A DNA stretch of 64,000 nucleotides from Brevibacillus humidisoli (GTDB lineage Bacteria > Bacillota > Bacilli > Brevibacillales > Brevibacillaceae), in contig NZ_CP087263.1 of the NCBI RefSeq assembly GCF_020923435.1, positions 4,418,501-4,482,500 on the forward strand. Direction: 5' to 3'. The notes under the pieces were generated by a model. It was not told where the DNA came from, made no database searches, and was given only the letters and a program-made list of their open reading frames with translations. How positions within the stretch are numbered: position 1 is the stretch's first letter; every line of letters begins with the position of its first letter. This document shows positions 26,688-35,268 of this stretch, one piece after another. A program made the translations under genes and the position numbers.

Positions 26688-28096
26688 ACACTGAGCGACG
26701 TCGATTGTTGCTGATTGATCAGGACGTTGTGATGATCAGCGAGTTGAAGCAGAAGCTGGCAGAGAGCGAACATCTGGCAGTGTGCGGAGAGGTACAGCGG
26801 TCTGATGATCTGCTTCAAGCGATACAAAGAGGACAGCCAGAGGTCGTGATGGTAGGCAGTTTGACCGACGTGGATCTCGGTTTTCTCTGTCAGCAGATTC
26901 GTTTTTTCTACCCCCAGATCGTCTGTATCGCCGCTTGTTCCGTTCGGGAGTCGCACTGGGAGCCGTTTTTGCGAAATCTCGGGGTATGGGTGATCAGCAA
27001 GCCGGTACAGGCTGCCCAATTGGAGATGATGGCTGTCCACCTGTCTAGAAACCATGATCTAACCGGCCAGCCTTCACTGCCGTCCACTCCAACACTTGGG
27101 CAGCAAGCCGCGGGCAGTTGGGGAACCATCGACCAGGGGATGCCTGCCACCCTACCTCCCAAACCATCCAAAGAGAAGCATTTGATTACTGTGTACGGAC
27201 CCAAAGGAGGCGTCGGCAAGACGTTTTTATCACGGGAGTTGGCGATCTTTTTTTCCTTGCAAAAAGTGAACGGACGCCGGTTGAAGGTGCTGGCCGTCGA
27301 TTTCAACTTGGACCTTGGCACGATTGCTACTTCGCTCAATCTTGCTCGCCGCCCCAATCTCTACAACTGGGTGCAGAATATCGATGAACAGTTGATTGAA
27401 ATGGTGAAGAAGGAAGGGCGTGACCCTACTGAGGTGGCCCACGGTGAGTGGCAGGAGTATAGTGCGCTCTTGCGCCTTTCTCCGGAAGATGTGGAACAGT
27501 ATGTCGTGACTCATCCCGAGTCAGGGCTCCATGTGCTCACCTCACCCCGAGATATCCGCCACAGCTTTGAGATTAAGGACTACCACTTGTATATCATCCT
27601 GGAGACACTGAAGCAAAGCGAGTACGACGTGATCCTGATCGACACGGCGCCGGACACGACGGACGCGACCATCCAAGCGCTGTTTTTTGCCGAACGGGTA
27701 GTGATGGTAGGCAATCCGGTCGTTGATGCGATCGAAAACATCCAGCGCATGCTGAAGCTGCTAAGGGAAGCCGATTACCCCGAGGAGCGGATTGAGATAT
27801 GCATGAACCGTCTGCAGCGCAAAGAGATGTTTACGCTGGAGGAAATCAGAGCCTATTTTCAGCTTCATCCCGGAAAGGAGCTCTACACCATACCGGATGA
27901 TGCCGAGGTGAAACGTACGATCAACACCGGCATACCACTGCTGCTTGCCTCCGGCCGTTCCGCAGCAAGGGAAGCGGTGGCCGAACTGGGGCGTTCGTTG
28001 ATTCCCTCCCTTGCGGAGAGGCAAGATGAAAGGGTCGAAGGGAAATCGCGCAAACCGAAGGAGCGCTCTTTTTTGTTCAAACTGTTTCAAAGATAA
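26684..28096 (+). CDS. tadZ: TadZ/CpaE-like ATPase, module 1
   Basis: Likely places the pilus machine in the cell. The N-terminus (about 1-115) is receiver-like (RRLLLIDQDVVMISELKQ, then VWVISKPVQ), the C-terminal part is a ParA/MinD ATPase. The deviant Walker A is intact: GPKGGVGKT (172-180), with both lysines. VLAVDFNLDLGT and VILIDTAPDTTD form the other nucleotide motifs. 470 aa. ATG 26684 overlaps the preceding stop and tadA follows closely. Confidence 0.85.
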   Translation: MNTERRRLLLIDQDVVMISELKQKLAESEHLAVCGEVQRSDDLLQAIQRGQPEVVMVGSLTDVDLGFLCQQIRFFYPQIVCIAACSVRESHWEPFLRNLGVWVISKPVQAAQLEMMAVHLSRNHDLTGQPSLPSTPTLGQQAAGSWGTIDQGMPATLPPKPSKEKHLITVYGPKGGVGKTFLSRELAIFFSLQKVNGRRLKVLAVDFNLDLGTIATSLNLARRPNLYNWVQNIDEQLIEMVKKEGRDPTEVAHGEWQEYSALLRLSPEDVEQYVVTHPESGLHVLTSPRDIRHSFEIKDYHLYIILETLKQSEYDVILIDTAPDTTDATIQALFFAERVVMVGNPVVDAIENIQRMLKLLREADYPEERIEICMNRLQRKEMFTLEEIRAYFQLHPGKELYTIPDDAEVKRTINTGIPLLLASGRSAAREAVAELGRSLIPSLAERQDERVEGKSRKPKERSFLFKLFQR

Positions 28097-28106
28097 GGGG
28101 GAACCT

Positions 28107-29603
28107 ATGACGTTTGACCGCAAAAGCCTGCTTGGTCTCCATCCGCCTGTCCGTGCCACGATCTCGGACATTCGTCGTTCAGCGGGGGAGGAGGCGCGGG
28201 CCCAGCAAAAATCCGCCAACAGACTGCAAAGTGATACAGGAGCGGCAGACAATACGATGTGGCACCTATCCGCCGAACAGCTTGCCGAGATCAAGATGCA
28301 GATCGTGGAAAAGCACGGTCGGAGGCTGTGGGAGGAGAAGCAGAATCAGTCGTATCTGGAAGAGATAGCGGGGGAGATTCGCCTGTTGTTGGAGATGAGA
28401 ACAACCCTGACCAGTCATCAGTTGGATGTAGAGGGGAAGCGATTGTTGCACGAACTGATCGGCTGGGGCCCGCTTGATGGGCTGCTGGAAGATCAGGATA
28501 TATCGGAAATCCTGATCCATCGCTATGACTATGTGGTGGTGGAACGAAAGAGCACCGGACGCATTGAACGACTGCAGCAGCAGTTGTTTCGCGATGAGGA
28601 ACAATTGCTGCGGCTGATTGAACATATCGCTGCCACCATGGGTCGGGAATTTAATGAGAGCAAAGCGGAAATGCATACCCAACTACCCGACGGTTCACGG
28701 ATCGCTGCCGTTCACCGATCGATCTCGCCCGATGGGCATATGTTGACGGTCCGCAAGCATCGTCACCTGCTAACAGAAGCCGAATACCTGCAGTTGGGCT
28801 CCATCTGTGAGCCGGTACTGCAATTCTTAAAATGGTCGGTCGGGCTGGCTCGTGCTTCCGGTATCGTCAGCGGCGGCACCGGGTCTGGCAAAACCCATCT
28901 GCTTAACCTCTTGTCCCACTTTATCCCCGAGCACTTGAGTGTGATTACGATTGAAGACGTATTGGAAATGCAGTTTCAACATCCGTATGTGCGGCGTTTT
29001 CTCTCCAAACCTGCCAACTATGAGGGCAAGGGCGGCTTTTCCATTCGCGACTGTGTTCGTCTCTCCCTGCGAAAGCGACCGGATGTAATCGTGGTGGGGG
29101 AGACGCGCGGCGCCGAGATCGTCGATATTCTATGGGCGATGAACACCGATCATCCGGGGAGCTGGAGTACCGCCCATGCCAACTCACCCCGTGCGTTAAT
29201 CGATTCCACTCTGCCGATCTTGTTTGCCAAGGCTGATGAACACTACAACAGCGACGAGCGAAACCTGATGATTGGTTCTGCGCTCGACCTGATTGTTCAG
29301 GTGAAGCGGTTTGAAGAGGACGGCAGCCGCAAAGTGGTGGCGGTTACAGAGGTGATCGGAACAGGCGGTGCACATGATGAGCAGATACGTCGCGCCGGCA
29401 GCGTGAAGCAGATCGTTCCCAATCGGGTTTATCTCCAGGATATCTACGTGTTTCAACCGACCGGGCTCGTCGGAGGCAAAGTGGTAGGGGAATACAGATG
29501 GACGGGTTACAAACCGGAGCGAATGATCCGCAAGTGGCTTGCCAAGGGTCTAACCCGTGAGGAGGCCGATCAGGTCTTTTTTTCCACACCGGTCCGGGTG
29601 TGA
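28107..29603 (+). CDS. tadA: TadA/CpaF-type secretion ATPase, module 1
   Basis: Hexameric ATPase that drives Flp pilus assembly. It has an N-terminal helical region, then the secretion-ATPase core with Walker A GGTGSGKT (256-263, Lys262), ASP-box-like TIEDVLEMQ, Walker B DVIVVGETRGAEI and the His-box region STAHANSPRALID. 498 aa. The frame is open from 28011, but ATG 28107, ten bases after tadZ and preceded by AAGGGGG, is the sensible start. Confidence 0.92.
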   Translation: MTFDRKSLLGLHPPVRATISDIRRSAGEEARAQQKSANRLQSDTGAADNTMWHLSAEQLAEIKMQIVEKHGRRLWEEKQNQSYLEEIAGEIRLLLEMRTTLTSHQLDVEGKRLLHELIGWGPLDGLLEDQDISEILIHRYDYVVVERKSTGRIERLQQQLFRDEEQLLRLIEHIAATMGREFNESKAEMHTQLPDGSRIAAVHRSISPDGHMLTVRKHRHLLTEAEYLQLGSICEPVLQFLKWSVGLARASGIVSGGTGSGKTHLLNLLSHFIPEHLSVITIEDVLEMQFQHPYVRRFLSKPANYEGKGGFSIRDCVRLSLRKRPDVIVVGETRGAEIVDILWAMNTDHPGSWSTAHANSPRALIDSTLPILFAKADEHYNSDERNLMIGSALDLIVQVKRFEEDGSRKVVAVTEVIGTGGAHDEQIRRAGSVKQIVPNRVYLQDIYVFQPTGLVGGKVVGEYRWTGYKPERMIRKWLAKGLTREEADQVFFSTPVRV

Positions 29604-29631
29604 GGAATGCAAAGAGGGGTGAGCAGCAGCG

Positions 29632-30528
29632 ATGGTTGGCATGTTATCGGTTATCATCGGCCTTTCTGCTGCCATAGTGATGCTTCCCAAGCGCATGTTA
29701 GGTCGACAGGTGATGGGAGAGCATACCGCAGTCCATGCGTTGCTCAGGCAGCGAAAAAGTGCCGCTGAACGATTTGCATGGTGGCTTGAAAAGAGGCGGG
29801 CTGGCTTTTCAGCCGTGCAATACCTGCTTTTGTGCCTGCTCTCAGGTGGAGGTACGTATTATGTATCACTGCTCATTCTACAGTCTTGGTGGATGAGCCT
29901 GCCTACTTTTTTGGCCGGAATTCTGATTTGCGAGCGGCTGATCGGGATCCGACAGGCCAAACGCATCGAGCGGTTCGAAGAGGGCAACATCCGTGCCCTG
30001 CGTATCATGGCCAGTTCGCTCCGCACCTCACCTTCTTATCGGAAGGCATTTGAAATGATTGCCTGCAGTCCCTATGTACCGAAGGATGTTCGGACCGAGT
30101 ACGCTCGAATCGTAGAGCTGGTAAGCGGGCAAGTGCCGTTGGAGGCGGCACTGCAAGATCTGCAAGCACGTACGGGTTCCGGTGATATCGGCTATCTGGC
30201 GACGATTGTTCTCGTGCAGCGGGACAGCGGAGGAGATATGGCGAAAACGCTGGATTTGGCGGCATCGTCCATCTTGCGCAGGAAGCAGCTGCAGCGGAGG
30301 CAACGGGCGGCGATGTCGCAGCTTTTGGCTCAGGTGAATCTGCTCAGCACTATGCCGTTTCTCTTTGTGATTACGCTTTATCTGAACAACCCGGCCCACT
30401 TTGAGCCTCTTACGCAGACAATAGGCGGGAGGCTGGCGGTATTGGGATGTTTCCTGTCGATTTTGCTGGGAGGAGAACTGATTCGTTTTTTGGCGCTTCG
30501 TCCGTTTCGGCAGAGAGGAGAGTGGTGA
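29632..30528 (+). CDS. tadB: TadB-like inner-membrane platform protein, module 1
   Basis: Type II secretion F-domain membrane protein that forms the assembly platform with TadC. Hydrophobic segments near residues 3-20, 63-105 and at the C-terminus frame a cytoplasmic helical F domain (IRALRIMASSLRTSPSYRKAFEMI, in two parts near 125-150). 298 aa. GAGGGGTGAG precedes ATG 29632. The stop overlaps the ATG of tadC. Confidence 0.85.
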   Translation: MVGMLSVIIGLSAAIVMLPKRMLGRQVMGEHTAVHALLRQRKSAAERFAWWLEKRRAGFSAVQYLLLCLLSGGGTYYVSLLILQSWWMSLPTFLAGILICERLIGIRQAKRIERFEEGNIRALRIMASSLRTSPSYRKAFEMIACSPYVPKDVRTEYARIVELVSGQVPLEAALQDLQARTGSGDIGYLATIVLVQRDSGGDMAKTLDLAASSILRRKQLQRRQRAAMSQLLAQVNLLSTMPFLFVITLYLNNPAHFEPLTQTIGGRLAVLGCFLSILLGGELIRFLALRPFRQRGEW

Positions 30529-31433
30529 TGCTCACGAGTTGGTTGATTGGATTGGGTGTGCTGTTATGGTTTGGTCCATCCTGCCTGACAGAGAGGAACG
30601 AGTACCAGAGGTTGTTGGATCGTGTCGAGTCGGAACAGGTACAGCAGTTTACGCAGTTGTTTAAAGACGCTTCCGTGCGAAGCTGGCCGTGGATGATCCG
30701 TTTGCGCAAAGACCAACGTTTGCGCGAAAAGCTATCCCGTCTCGTCGGATTGGATCTGGAACGTACGGCCGATACGCTCTCGCGCTTGCGGTTGGCGGTC
30801 AGTGTGGAAGAAATTCTGCTTGTCCGTCTGGGAGGATCGATCATCCTGCTCGGACTGCTGTTTTATACGGCTGCTTTGTACAGTTGGCAGAAAACGATAT
30901 CGACAGTGGACGTGCTTCCGCTTTTGGGCGGCTTGGGTTTTTTCTTGTGTCCCACGTGGCTGTTGAATCGGTTGGACGATCGGGCGAAACGGCAGATTCG
31001 TTCACAAGTCCCTGCTTTTTTTAGTATTGTGCAAGCGTTGGTGGAAGCGGGGATGCCGATTTACGGTGCTGTGATGGCCACGGCAAAGCGGGCCCGCAGC
31101 AGGTTGGGACGGGAATTGGCTTCGCTGGAACTGGCCGAAAAGCGGCACGGCAATTGGCGCAGGGCATTGGAGGAGTTGGCTTTTCGCTGGAGTGTGGACA
31201 GCCTGATGTCGATTGCAGCCGATATCGATGAAGCGATTACAAAAGGGACGAGTATTTCTGAACTGCTTGCCATGCATATAGAAGAGCATCTGCGGCAGCA
31301 GGAAGACGAAGCGGCGGCACAGGTAAATCGTCTGACGGTTCGGCTTTTGCCGCTGCTGATTGTGTGCATGGGTGTACCGCTGTTGTTTTTGGTAATGGGG
31401 CCGTCATTTATCGGCATTCGCGAGCAGTTGTAG
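30528..31433 (+). CDS. tadC: TadC-like inner-membrane platform protein, module 1
   Basis: Second F-domain platform protein. Membrane segments lie near residues 2-16, 105-125, 135-152 and 275-295. The central F domain includes QVPAFFSIVQALVEAGMPIYGAV and ELLAMHIEEHLRQQEDEAAAQ. 301 aa. The frame is open from 30447, but ATG 30528, overlapping the tadB stop after GAGAGGAG, is preferred. A 130-base gap with hairpins separates it from the pilin gene. Confidence 0.85.
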   Translation: MLTSWLIGLGVLLWFGPSCLTERNEYQRLLDRVESEQVQQFTQLFKDASVRSWPWMIRLRKDQRLREKLSRLVGLDLERTADTLSRLRLAVSVEEILLVRLGGSIILLGLLFYTAALYSWQKTISTVDVLPLLGGLGFFLCPTWLLNRLDDRAKRQIRSQVPAFFSIVQALVEAGMPIYGAVMATAKRARSRLGRELASLELAEKRHGNWRRALEELAFRWSVDSLMSIAADIDEAITKGTSISELLAMHIEEHLRQQEDEAAAQVNRLTVRLLPLLIVCMGVPLLFLVMGPSFIGIREQL

Positions 31434-31471
31434 ATCGGAAAACGGGGTCGTGCTGACAGCTTAGTCACCTG

Positions 31472-31513
31472 CCATTTTTACAATGGATTTGTACCCCGCA
31501 AAAATATTTTGCG
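31472..31513 (+). other. two hairpins between tadC and the pilin gene
   Basis: CCATT/AATGG (31472-31486) and the perfect 7-bp stem CGCAAAA/TTTTGCG with loop ATA (31497-31513). Neither has a T-run, so these look more like mRNA processing or stability elements than terminators. They would suit a pilin made in excess of its machinery. Confidence 0.5.
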
Positions 31514-31564
31514 AGACTCTCTATCTTTTGGGAGATTGGGAGTAACAAGAAAGGAGGATGAATG

Positions 31565-31744
31565 ATGGGGCATGCTGTCGCCGCTTACGTACGTCGTTTC
31601 TATCGAGAAGAGGAGGCCGTGACAATTGTAGAGATGGTGATTATCGTCGCCGTCATCTTGATCCTGTTGATTCCCACTCTGGCCGAGCTCGGGGAGGCAC
31701 AGGACGAAAAACTGAAAGAACTGAAAGAAAAAATCAGCAAGTGA
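31565..31744 (+). CDS. Flp-type pilin, module 1
   Basis: Likely structural subunit of the pilus. The 59-aa prepilin has a short charged leader and a likely cleavage site after Ala18 (REEEA before VTIVEM), which places Glu at mature position 5 as in Flp pilins. A hydrophobic helix (19-40) and a Lys/Glu-rich tail follow. Position -1 is Ala where most prepilins have Gly, and position 6 is Met where Flp has Tyr. ATGs exist at 31562 and 31565; AAGGAGG at 31551-31557 is better spaced for 31565. Confidence 0.8.
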   Translation: MGHAVAAYVRRFYREEEAVTIVEMVIIVAVILILLIPTLAELGEAQDEKLKELKEKISK

Positions 31745-32238
31745 CGATTCCGGCTGTCTACCTGTTTGGGTTCTTACTGGTTGCAGCGTGTTGGGATTGG
31801 CGGTTTCGAAAGGTACCCAATGCATTGCTCTTTCCCTCCATGCTGCTGGGGATCAGCTACCAGATATGGATTGGAGGAGGGTGGCGGTCCGCAGGGGGCG
31901 TTGGCATCGCCTTTGTCCTCAGCTTTTTGCCTGTTGTACTCCGCAGCATGGGCATGGGAGATCAAAAACTGCTGATGGCTGTTGGAGCATGGACAAGCGG
32001 GCAGGTTGTGTACACGTTGTTTCTTCTCTCCCTTTTGATCGGTATGTGCCTGCTGCTGTGTCGTCCGCATCGGTGGCGATCGCTGCATGACAACTTGTTG
32101 CGATTGTCAGCAGGATGGCTGGCTCATCGTCAGATTTGGCTGCCGAGCCATGAGCAGTCAGCAATGGCTTTGCCCTATGCCGTCTGTCTGTTTCTTGCCT
32201 TCTGCCTCTGGAGCTGGGAGGGCGCAGGATGGGGGTAA
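31741..32238 (+). CDS. tadV: TadV/CpaA-like prepilin peptidase
   Basis: Membrane aspartic peptidase (A24 family) that should cleave the Flp pilin and the TadE-like pseudopilins. The two catalytic aspartates are visible as Asp19 (CWDWRFRKVPN) and Asp74 (GMGDQK), between hydrophobic helices. 165 aa. No ATG fits the N-terminus. GTG 31741 overlaps the pilin stop, suggesting coupled translation, and the gene overlaps the next by ten bases. Confidence 0.85.
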   Translation: MTIPAVYLFGFLLVAACWDWRFRKVPNALLFPSMLLGISYQIWIGGGWRSAGGVGIAFVLSFLPVVLRSMGMGDQKLLMAVGAWTSGQVVYTLFLLSLLIGMCLLLCRPHRWRSLHDNLLRLSAGWLAHRQIWLPSHEQSAMALPYAVCLFLAFCLWSWEGAGWG

Positions 32239-32654
32239 GAGAACTCAGCCGACTGCTTCGATCTGAGCGGGGAAGTCAGCTGTTGGAGTTCATCTTTGTC
32301 ATGCCGCTGCTCTGGTTTTTGTTCTTGTTCGCCGTTGACCAGTTTTCCCTGCTGTACAACCGGCAAAAAGTACTGGCAGCTGCATATGAAGCAGGGCGAA
32401 TCGCGTGTCTGCAGCCTAACTTCGGTTTAGCTCGTTATCACGCCGAACAGAGAGGGCTTGCAGAGCTGGACGATACGATCGGTGCTGAACAGGCGGAGAT
32501 TCGGATTGTACCGGAAGGGAGATGGCGGAAGGGGAACCACATCAAAGCAGTGGCCATTCTTACTTTTAAGCAGCCTGCATCTGGAGGAGAGCAGCGCATC
32601 GTCGAATCCTACCATATGATGATCGAGAATGCGGGGGGTTTTGACCGTGACTAG
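32229..32654 (+). CDS. TadE-like pseudopilin
   Basis: Minor pilin-like protein. It has the classical prepilin cleavage context: Gly15 followed by SQLLEF, which puts Glu at +5 as TadV requires, and then a hydrophobic helix. The C-terminal part (about 45-141) is soluble, with an AGRIACLQP turn. 141 aa. ATG 32229 lies within the tadV end. Confidence 0.82.
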   Translation: MGVRELSRLLRSERGSQLLEFIFVMPLLWFLFLFAVDQFSLLYNRQKVLAAAYEAGRIACLQPNFGLARYHAEQRGLAELDDTIGAEQAEIRIVPEGRWRKGNHIKAVAILTFKQPASGGEQRIVESYHMMIENAGGFDRD

Positions 32655-33144
32655 AAAATCACTGGTTCATCTGGCTATGGAAGAGCGGGGAACGGTAGTT
32701 GTCACCGCGCTCTTTTTCTTTTTGTGCCTAGGCGGCTTTTGCTCACTGCTGCTGCTAGTCGGACAGGCAGGATTGGTAGAGATGAGAGCGCAGCAGACAG
32801 CCGATCTCGTCAGCAAAGGTGCTCGCGCGGCCGGCAAATGGACTTATACGGCGGAAGACGGGCAGCGGCGAACGATATTATTTGCGACGAAGCTGGAGGC
32901 AATACAGCATGGAGCAAAGATCGTGCGCGGCGCCAGAGAGGAAGCAGCGATTTTGCTTAGCCGCAACAGAGCCGGGTTTCCACAATCGGTAAAGAATTTG
33001 TCGGCCATCCACCAAAAAGGGGAACGACGCTACCTTTACCGACAGGGAATCTACCACATTGTGCTGCAGTTGGAAAGTGATTGGAGCTTATTTTGGCAGT
33101 CTGTTTCGACAGGGCTGCACCGCGTGTCCCAGTCAGGTTTGTAG
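32647..33144 (+). CDS. TadE/TadG-like pseudopilin-related protein
   Basis: N-terminal MEERG followed by a hydrophobic helix resembles the TadE/TadG start, but residue +5 after the Gly is Thr, not Glu, so processing is doubtful. The rest (about 45-165) is soluble: AGLVEMRAQQTADLVSKGAR resembles the segment after the membrane helix in TadG proteins. The frame is open from ATG 32629. GTG 32647, about nine bases after GGGGGG, gives 165 aa and is preferred, though not certain. Last gene of module 1. Confidence 0.7.
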   Translation: MTRKSLVHLAMEERGTVVVTALFFFLCLGGFCSLLLLVGQAGLVEMRAQQTADLVSKGARAAGKWTYTAEDGQRRTILFATKLEAIQHGAKIVRGAREEAAILLSRNRAGFPQSVKNLSAIHQKGERRYLYRQGIYHIVLQLESDWSLFWQSVSTGLHRVSQSGL

Positions 33145-33247
33145 CCAACGTGTCGCATGAAGGCGTTATCCGCAAATAGTCCTATTATTTTTGTCCTAAT
33201 TTGTCGTGTTAGGGTAGAGTAAAAGGAAATGGCAGGAGGAACAGGAA

Positions 33248-33886
33248 ATGCCTTCAACCATCATAGAACGGTATAAAAGAATCTTAAATGGCCAACAAAA
33301 ACGTTTTTCCCCATATGAGTTTGAAGACATTCAGTACCGCAAAAAAAAGATTCAACTCGTTTTGCGTTACGCGATTGAGCATGTGAGGCAGTGGACGCCG
33401 GAACAAGCCCGGGAACGATTAAGCATCAAGGATGTAAAGGAACTAAAGCTGCACCTCGTCCGCGAGTACATTGAACCCCCCGTAGAAGCGAAACCTAACG
33501 ATGTGTACTACCTGGTGGAGTACGCCTATCCCTATTTACCGAGACCGACAGAAGAACAGAAAGTGATGTGGGTGTATCAGGAGGTGCTGGCAGGAGTACG
33601 CAGGCACTTTCCCCCACATTACTTTCAGAGTGTGAAGGGAGAAGAACGGGCCCGGATTTGTTTTGACCATCTATGGAAAAACATTCTAAATATTCAAGAT
33701 GAGCGCATGCTCCCGCAAATTTTCTCAAAAACGGAACAAGCCTACCGGATTCTTAGAACCTACAAGCTGAAAATACTGGTCGATACCCTCTACTTTTCGC
33801 CCTACGACCTGATTACGGAGTTGTATCCAGCACTGGCTGATCCCGCTTTGTGGATGGAGGAGGCAGTGGAGATCGAGATTGGATGA
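33248..33886 (+). CDS. unrecognised protein with an internal duplicated motif
   Basis: 212-aa soluble, basic protein without membrane helix or signal. The pattern Y-x2-[IV]-L-x-G-x4-F-x-P-x2-F occurs twice with identical spacing, at residues 9-25 and 110-126, suggesting two copies of one domain. This loosely recalls short Bacillus domains of the DUF4046 kind; I cannot confirm it. GGCAGGAGG precedes ATG 33248. It sits after Tad module 1 and is followed by a weak terminator (33916-33936, AGAC/GTCT plus seven T). No function is proposed. Confidence 0.65.
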   Translation: MPSTIIERYKRILNGQQKRFSPYEFEDIQYRKKKIQLVLRYAIEHVRQWTPEQARERLSIKDVKELKLHLVREYIEPPVEAKPNDVYYLVEYAYPYLPRPTEEQKVMWVYQEVLAGVRRHFPPHYFQSVKGEERARICFDHLWKNILNIQDERMLPQIFSKTEQAYRILRTYKLKILVDTLYFSPYDLITELYPALADPALWMEEAVEIEIG

Positions 33887-33948
33887 CAAAAAAATGATTA
33901 TAAGAAAAATATTTGCAGACGCCTCTGTCTTTTTTTACGGTGATAGTA

Positions 33949-33977
33949 GTTTCATATGCTTATAAGCAGTATGAAAC
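33949..33977. repeat. 29-bp imperfect palindrome upstream of the 93-aa gene
   Basis: Outer arms GTTTCATA and TATGAAAC enclose a second palindrome GCTTATAAGC. It lies 39 bases before ATG 34016 and has no T-run, so it is a candidate operator or a leader RNA hairpin, not a terminator. Confidence 0.65.
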
Positions 33978-34015
33978 GGCCGTAAAACTTGTGGTGAGAA
34001 AAGGAGGCGTTGCGG

Positions 34016-34297
34016 ATGGCAACAACAGTAGAAGCTCACCATGCTTCCACCATGACGGTGGAGGCGCTTTTGGGCAGGCGCGTACGCTACCAAAAGCACA
34101 AGCCGGGCAAATCTCTTTCAGTGGAAAGAGTGCCCGCAGGGTTCTTTCAAATCGAGTCCATTCATCGATTTGGGAACCGGATTGTAGTAAATGACGGAAT
34201 GATTGTGATGGAGACTGCTCCAACCGTCATGGAGCGGAGGGGAAGAATTGCTCTTCTCTTTCCGACGGGAGAGGAATTGTACTTCTATTACGTTTAG
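34016..34297 (+). CDS. unrecognised 93-aa protein
   Basis: Small soluble protein (MATTVEAHHASTM start), rich in beta-type residues toward the C-terminus (NRIVVNDGMIVMET, RIALLFPTGEELYFYYV). No signal, no membrane segment, no family recognised. AAAGGAGG lies nine bases before ATG 34016. It is preceded by a large palindrome. In the 183 bases after it, GCACC/GGTGC forms a small hairpin without a T-run. Confidence 0.6.
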   Translation: MATTVEAHHASTMTVEALLGRRVRYQKHKPGKSLSVERVPAGFFQIESIHRFGNRIVVNDGMIVMETAPTVMERRGRIALLFPTGEELYFYYV

Positions 34298-34480
34298 CTC
34301 TCCCGACCATTCCGCCTTGCACCACTGGGTGCGGGGCGGGATTCCTGTATCTCGTACCGGTTGCCCATCAAATGACCTGCATGAACCGGTTACGCACGGA
34401 TTTATGCTTACGAGTTTCTGGCATCATACAGAATCTAATCATAAATTTCATAATTATGTAACTTTGAGGGGGAATCATAC

Positions 34481-35263
34481 ATGCTGGTTGAAAATTCATT
34501 CCAATTGGTTGAACGCTGCCATGAACGGCAGAATGGGCTGTTGGGTAAAGAGGAGTTGAAACAGGCATTTATCGATTATGTTTTCACCTCGTATCAGGAA
34601 GAAGTGCTGAGCGAGTACAATATCGACGAATTCTACCGGCACCTCGATGAACTGAACTTGTCCAACTGCCGGCGCGATTTTGACAGTGCGGTTGAACAAT
34701 GGTATGCGGCCCAATGCAGCAATCCATCCGCAGATGCAAGCTTTCATCCGGTGCTATACGGGTTGGTGAAAGAAACGATCGCAACTCGCAAGCCGAGTTC
34801 GCGTGATGAGTTGGTAAAAGAGTTAACCGTATTTCTTACTTCGGCTGACGGGTACATGCTGCGTTGGAAAAAAGGGGGGGAGCGTAACACTTTTATGTAC
34901 TATCGCCACTTACACAAAATGGGGATTCATGTTTATCAAGATATTGAGGCGTTGATCGATGTTTGGTTGATCGAATATCCGACGGCATTTGACAAACAGC
35001 AGCAGGCGTATTTTGCCAAGCCGACGCGGCGAGGGCGCCCCAACAATCTGGAACTGTCTCAATTGATGGAGAAAGCATACGAGATGAAGCCAGAACTAAC
35101 TCCTCAGGAGAGAGAGCGAGTACGCAAAATTTTTTACTATCATCGCCACACCTTGTCCATACCGGCTATGGCCGAGAAGGTTGAGAAGTACGTCTCCATG
35201 AGAGCGACAGAAGAGAAGAGTGAGGATTCTCGCAAAACTGCAGACTCACCACACGTGGGCTGA
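34481..35263 (+). CDS. unrecognised 260-aa soluble protein
   Basis: Mostly helical, charged protein without signal or membrane segment. A basic stretch KPTRRGRPNN (near 184-193) could contact nucleic acid, as AT-hook-like RGRP motifs do, but one copy is weak evidence. ATG 34481 follows GAGGGGG. The stop is five bases before the next gene, so the two are co-transcribed and perhaps work together. Its place between the two Tad modules suggests, without proof, a link to pilus regulation or assembly. Confidence 0.65.
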   Translation: MLVENSFQLVERCHERQNGLLGKEELKQAFIDYVFTSYQEEVLSEYNIDEFYRHLDELNLSNCRRDFDSAVEQWYAAQCSNPSADASFHPVLYGLVKETIATRKPSSRDELVKELTVFLTSADGYMLRWKKGGERNTFMYYRHLHKMGIHVYQDIEALIDVWLIEYPTAFDKQQQAYFAKPTRRGRPNNLELSQLMEKAYEMKPELTPQERERVRKIFYYHRHTLSIPAMAEKVEKYVSMRATEEKSEDSRKTADSPHVG

Positions 35264-35268
35264 TCGAG

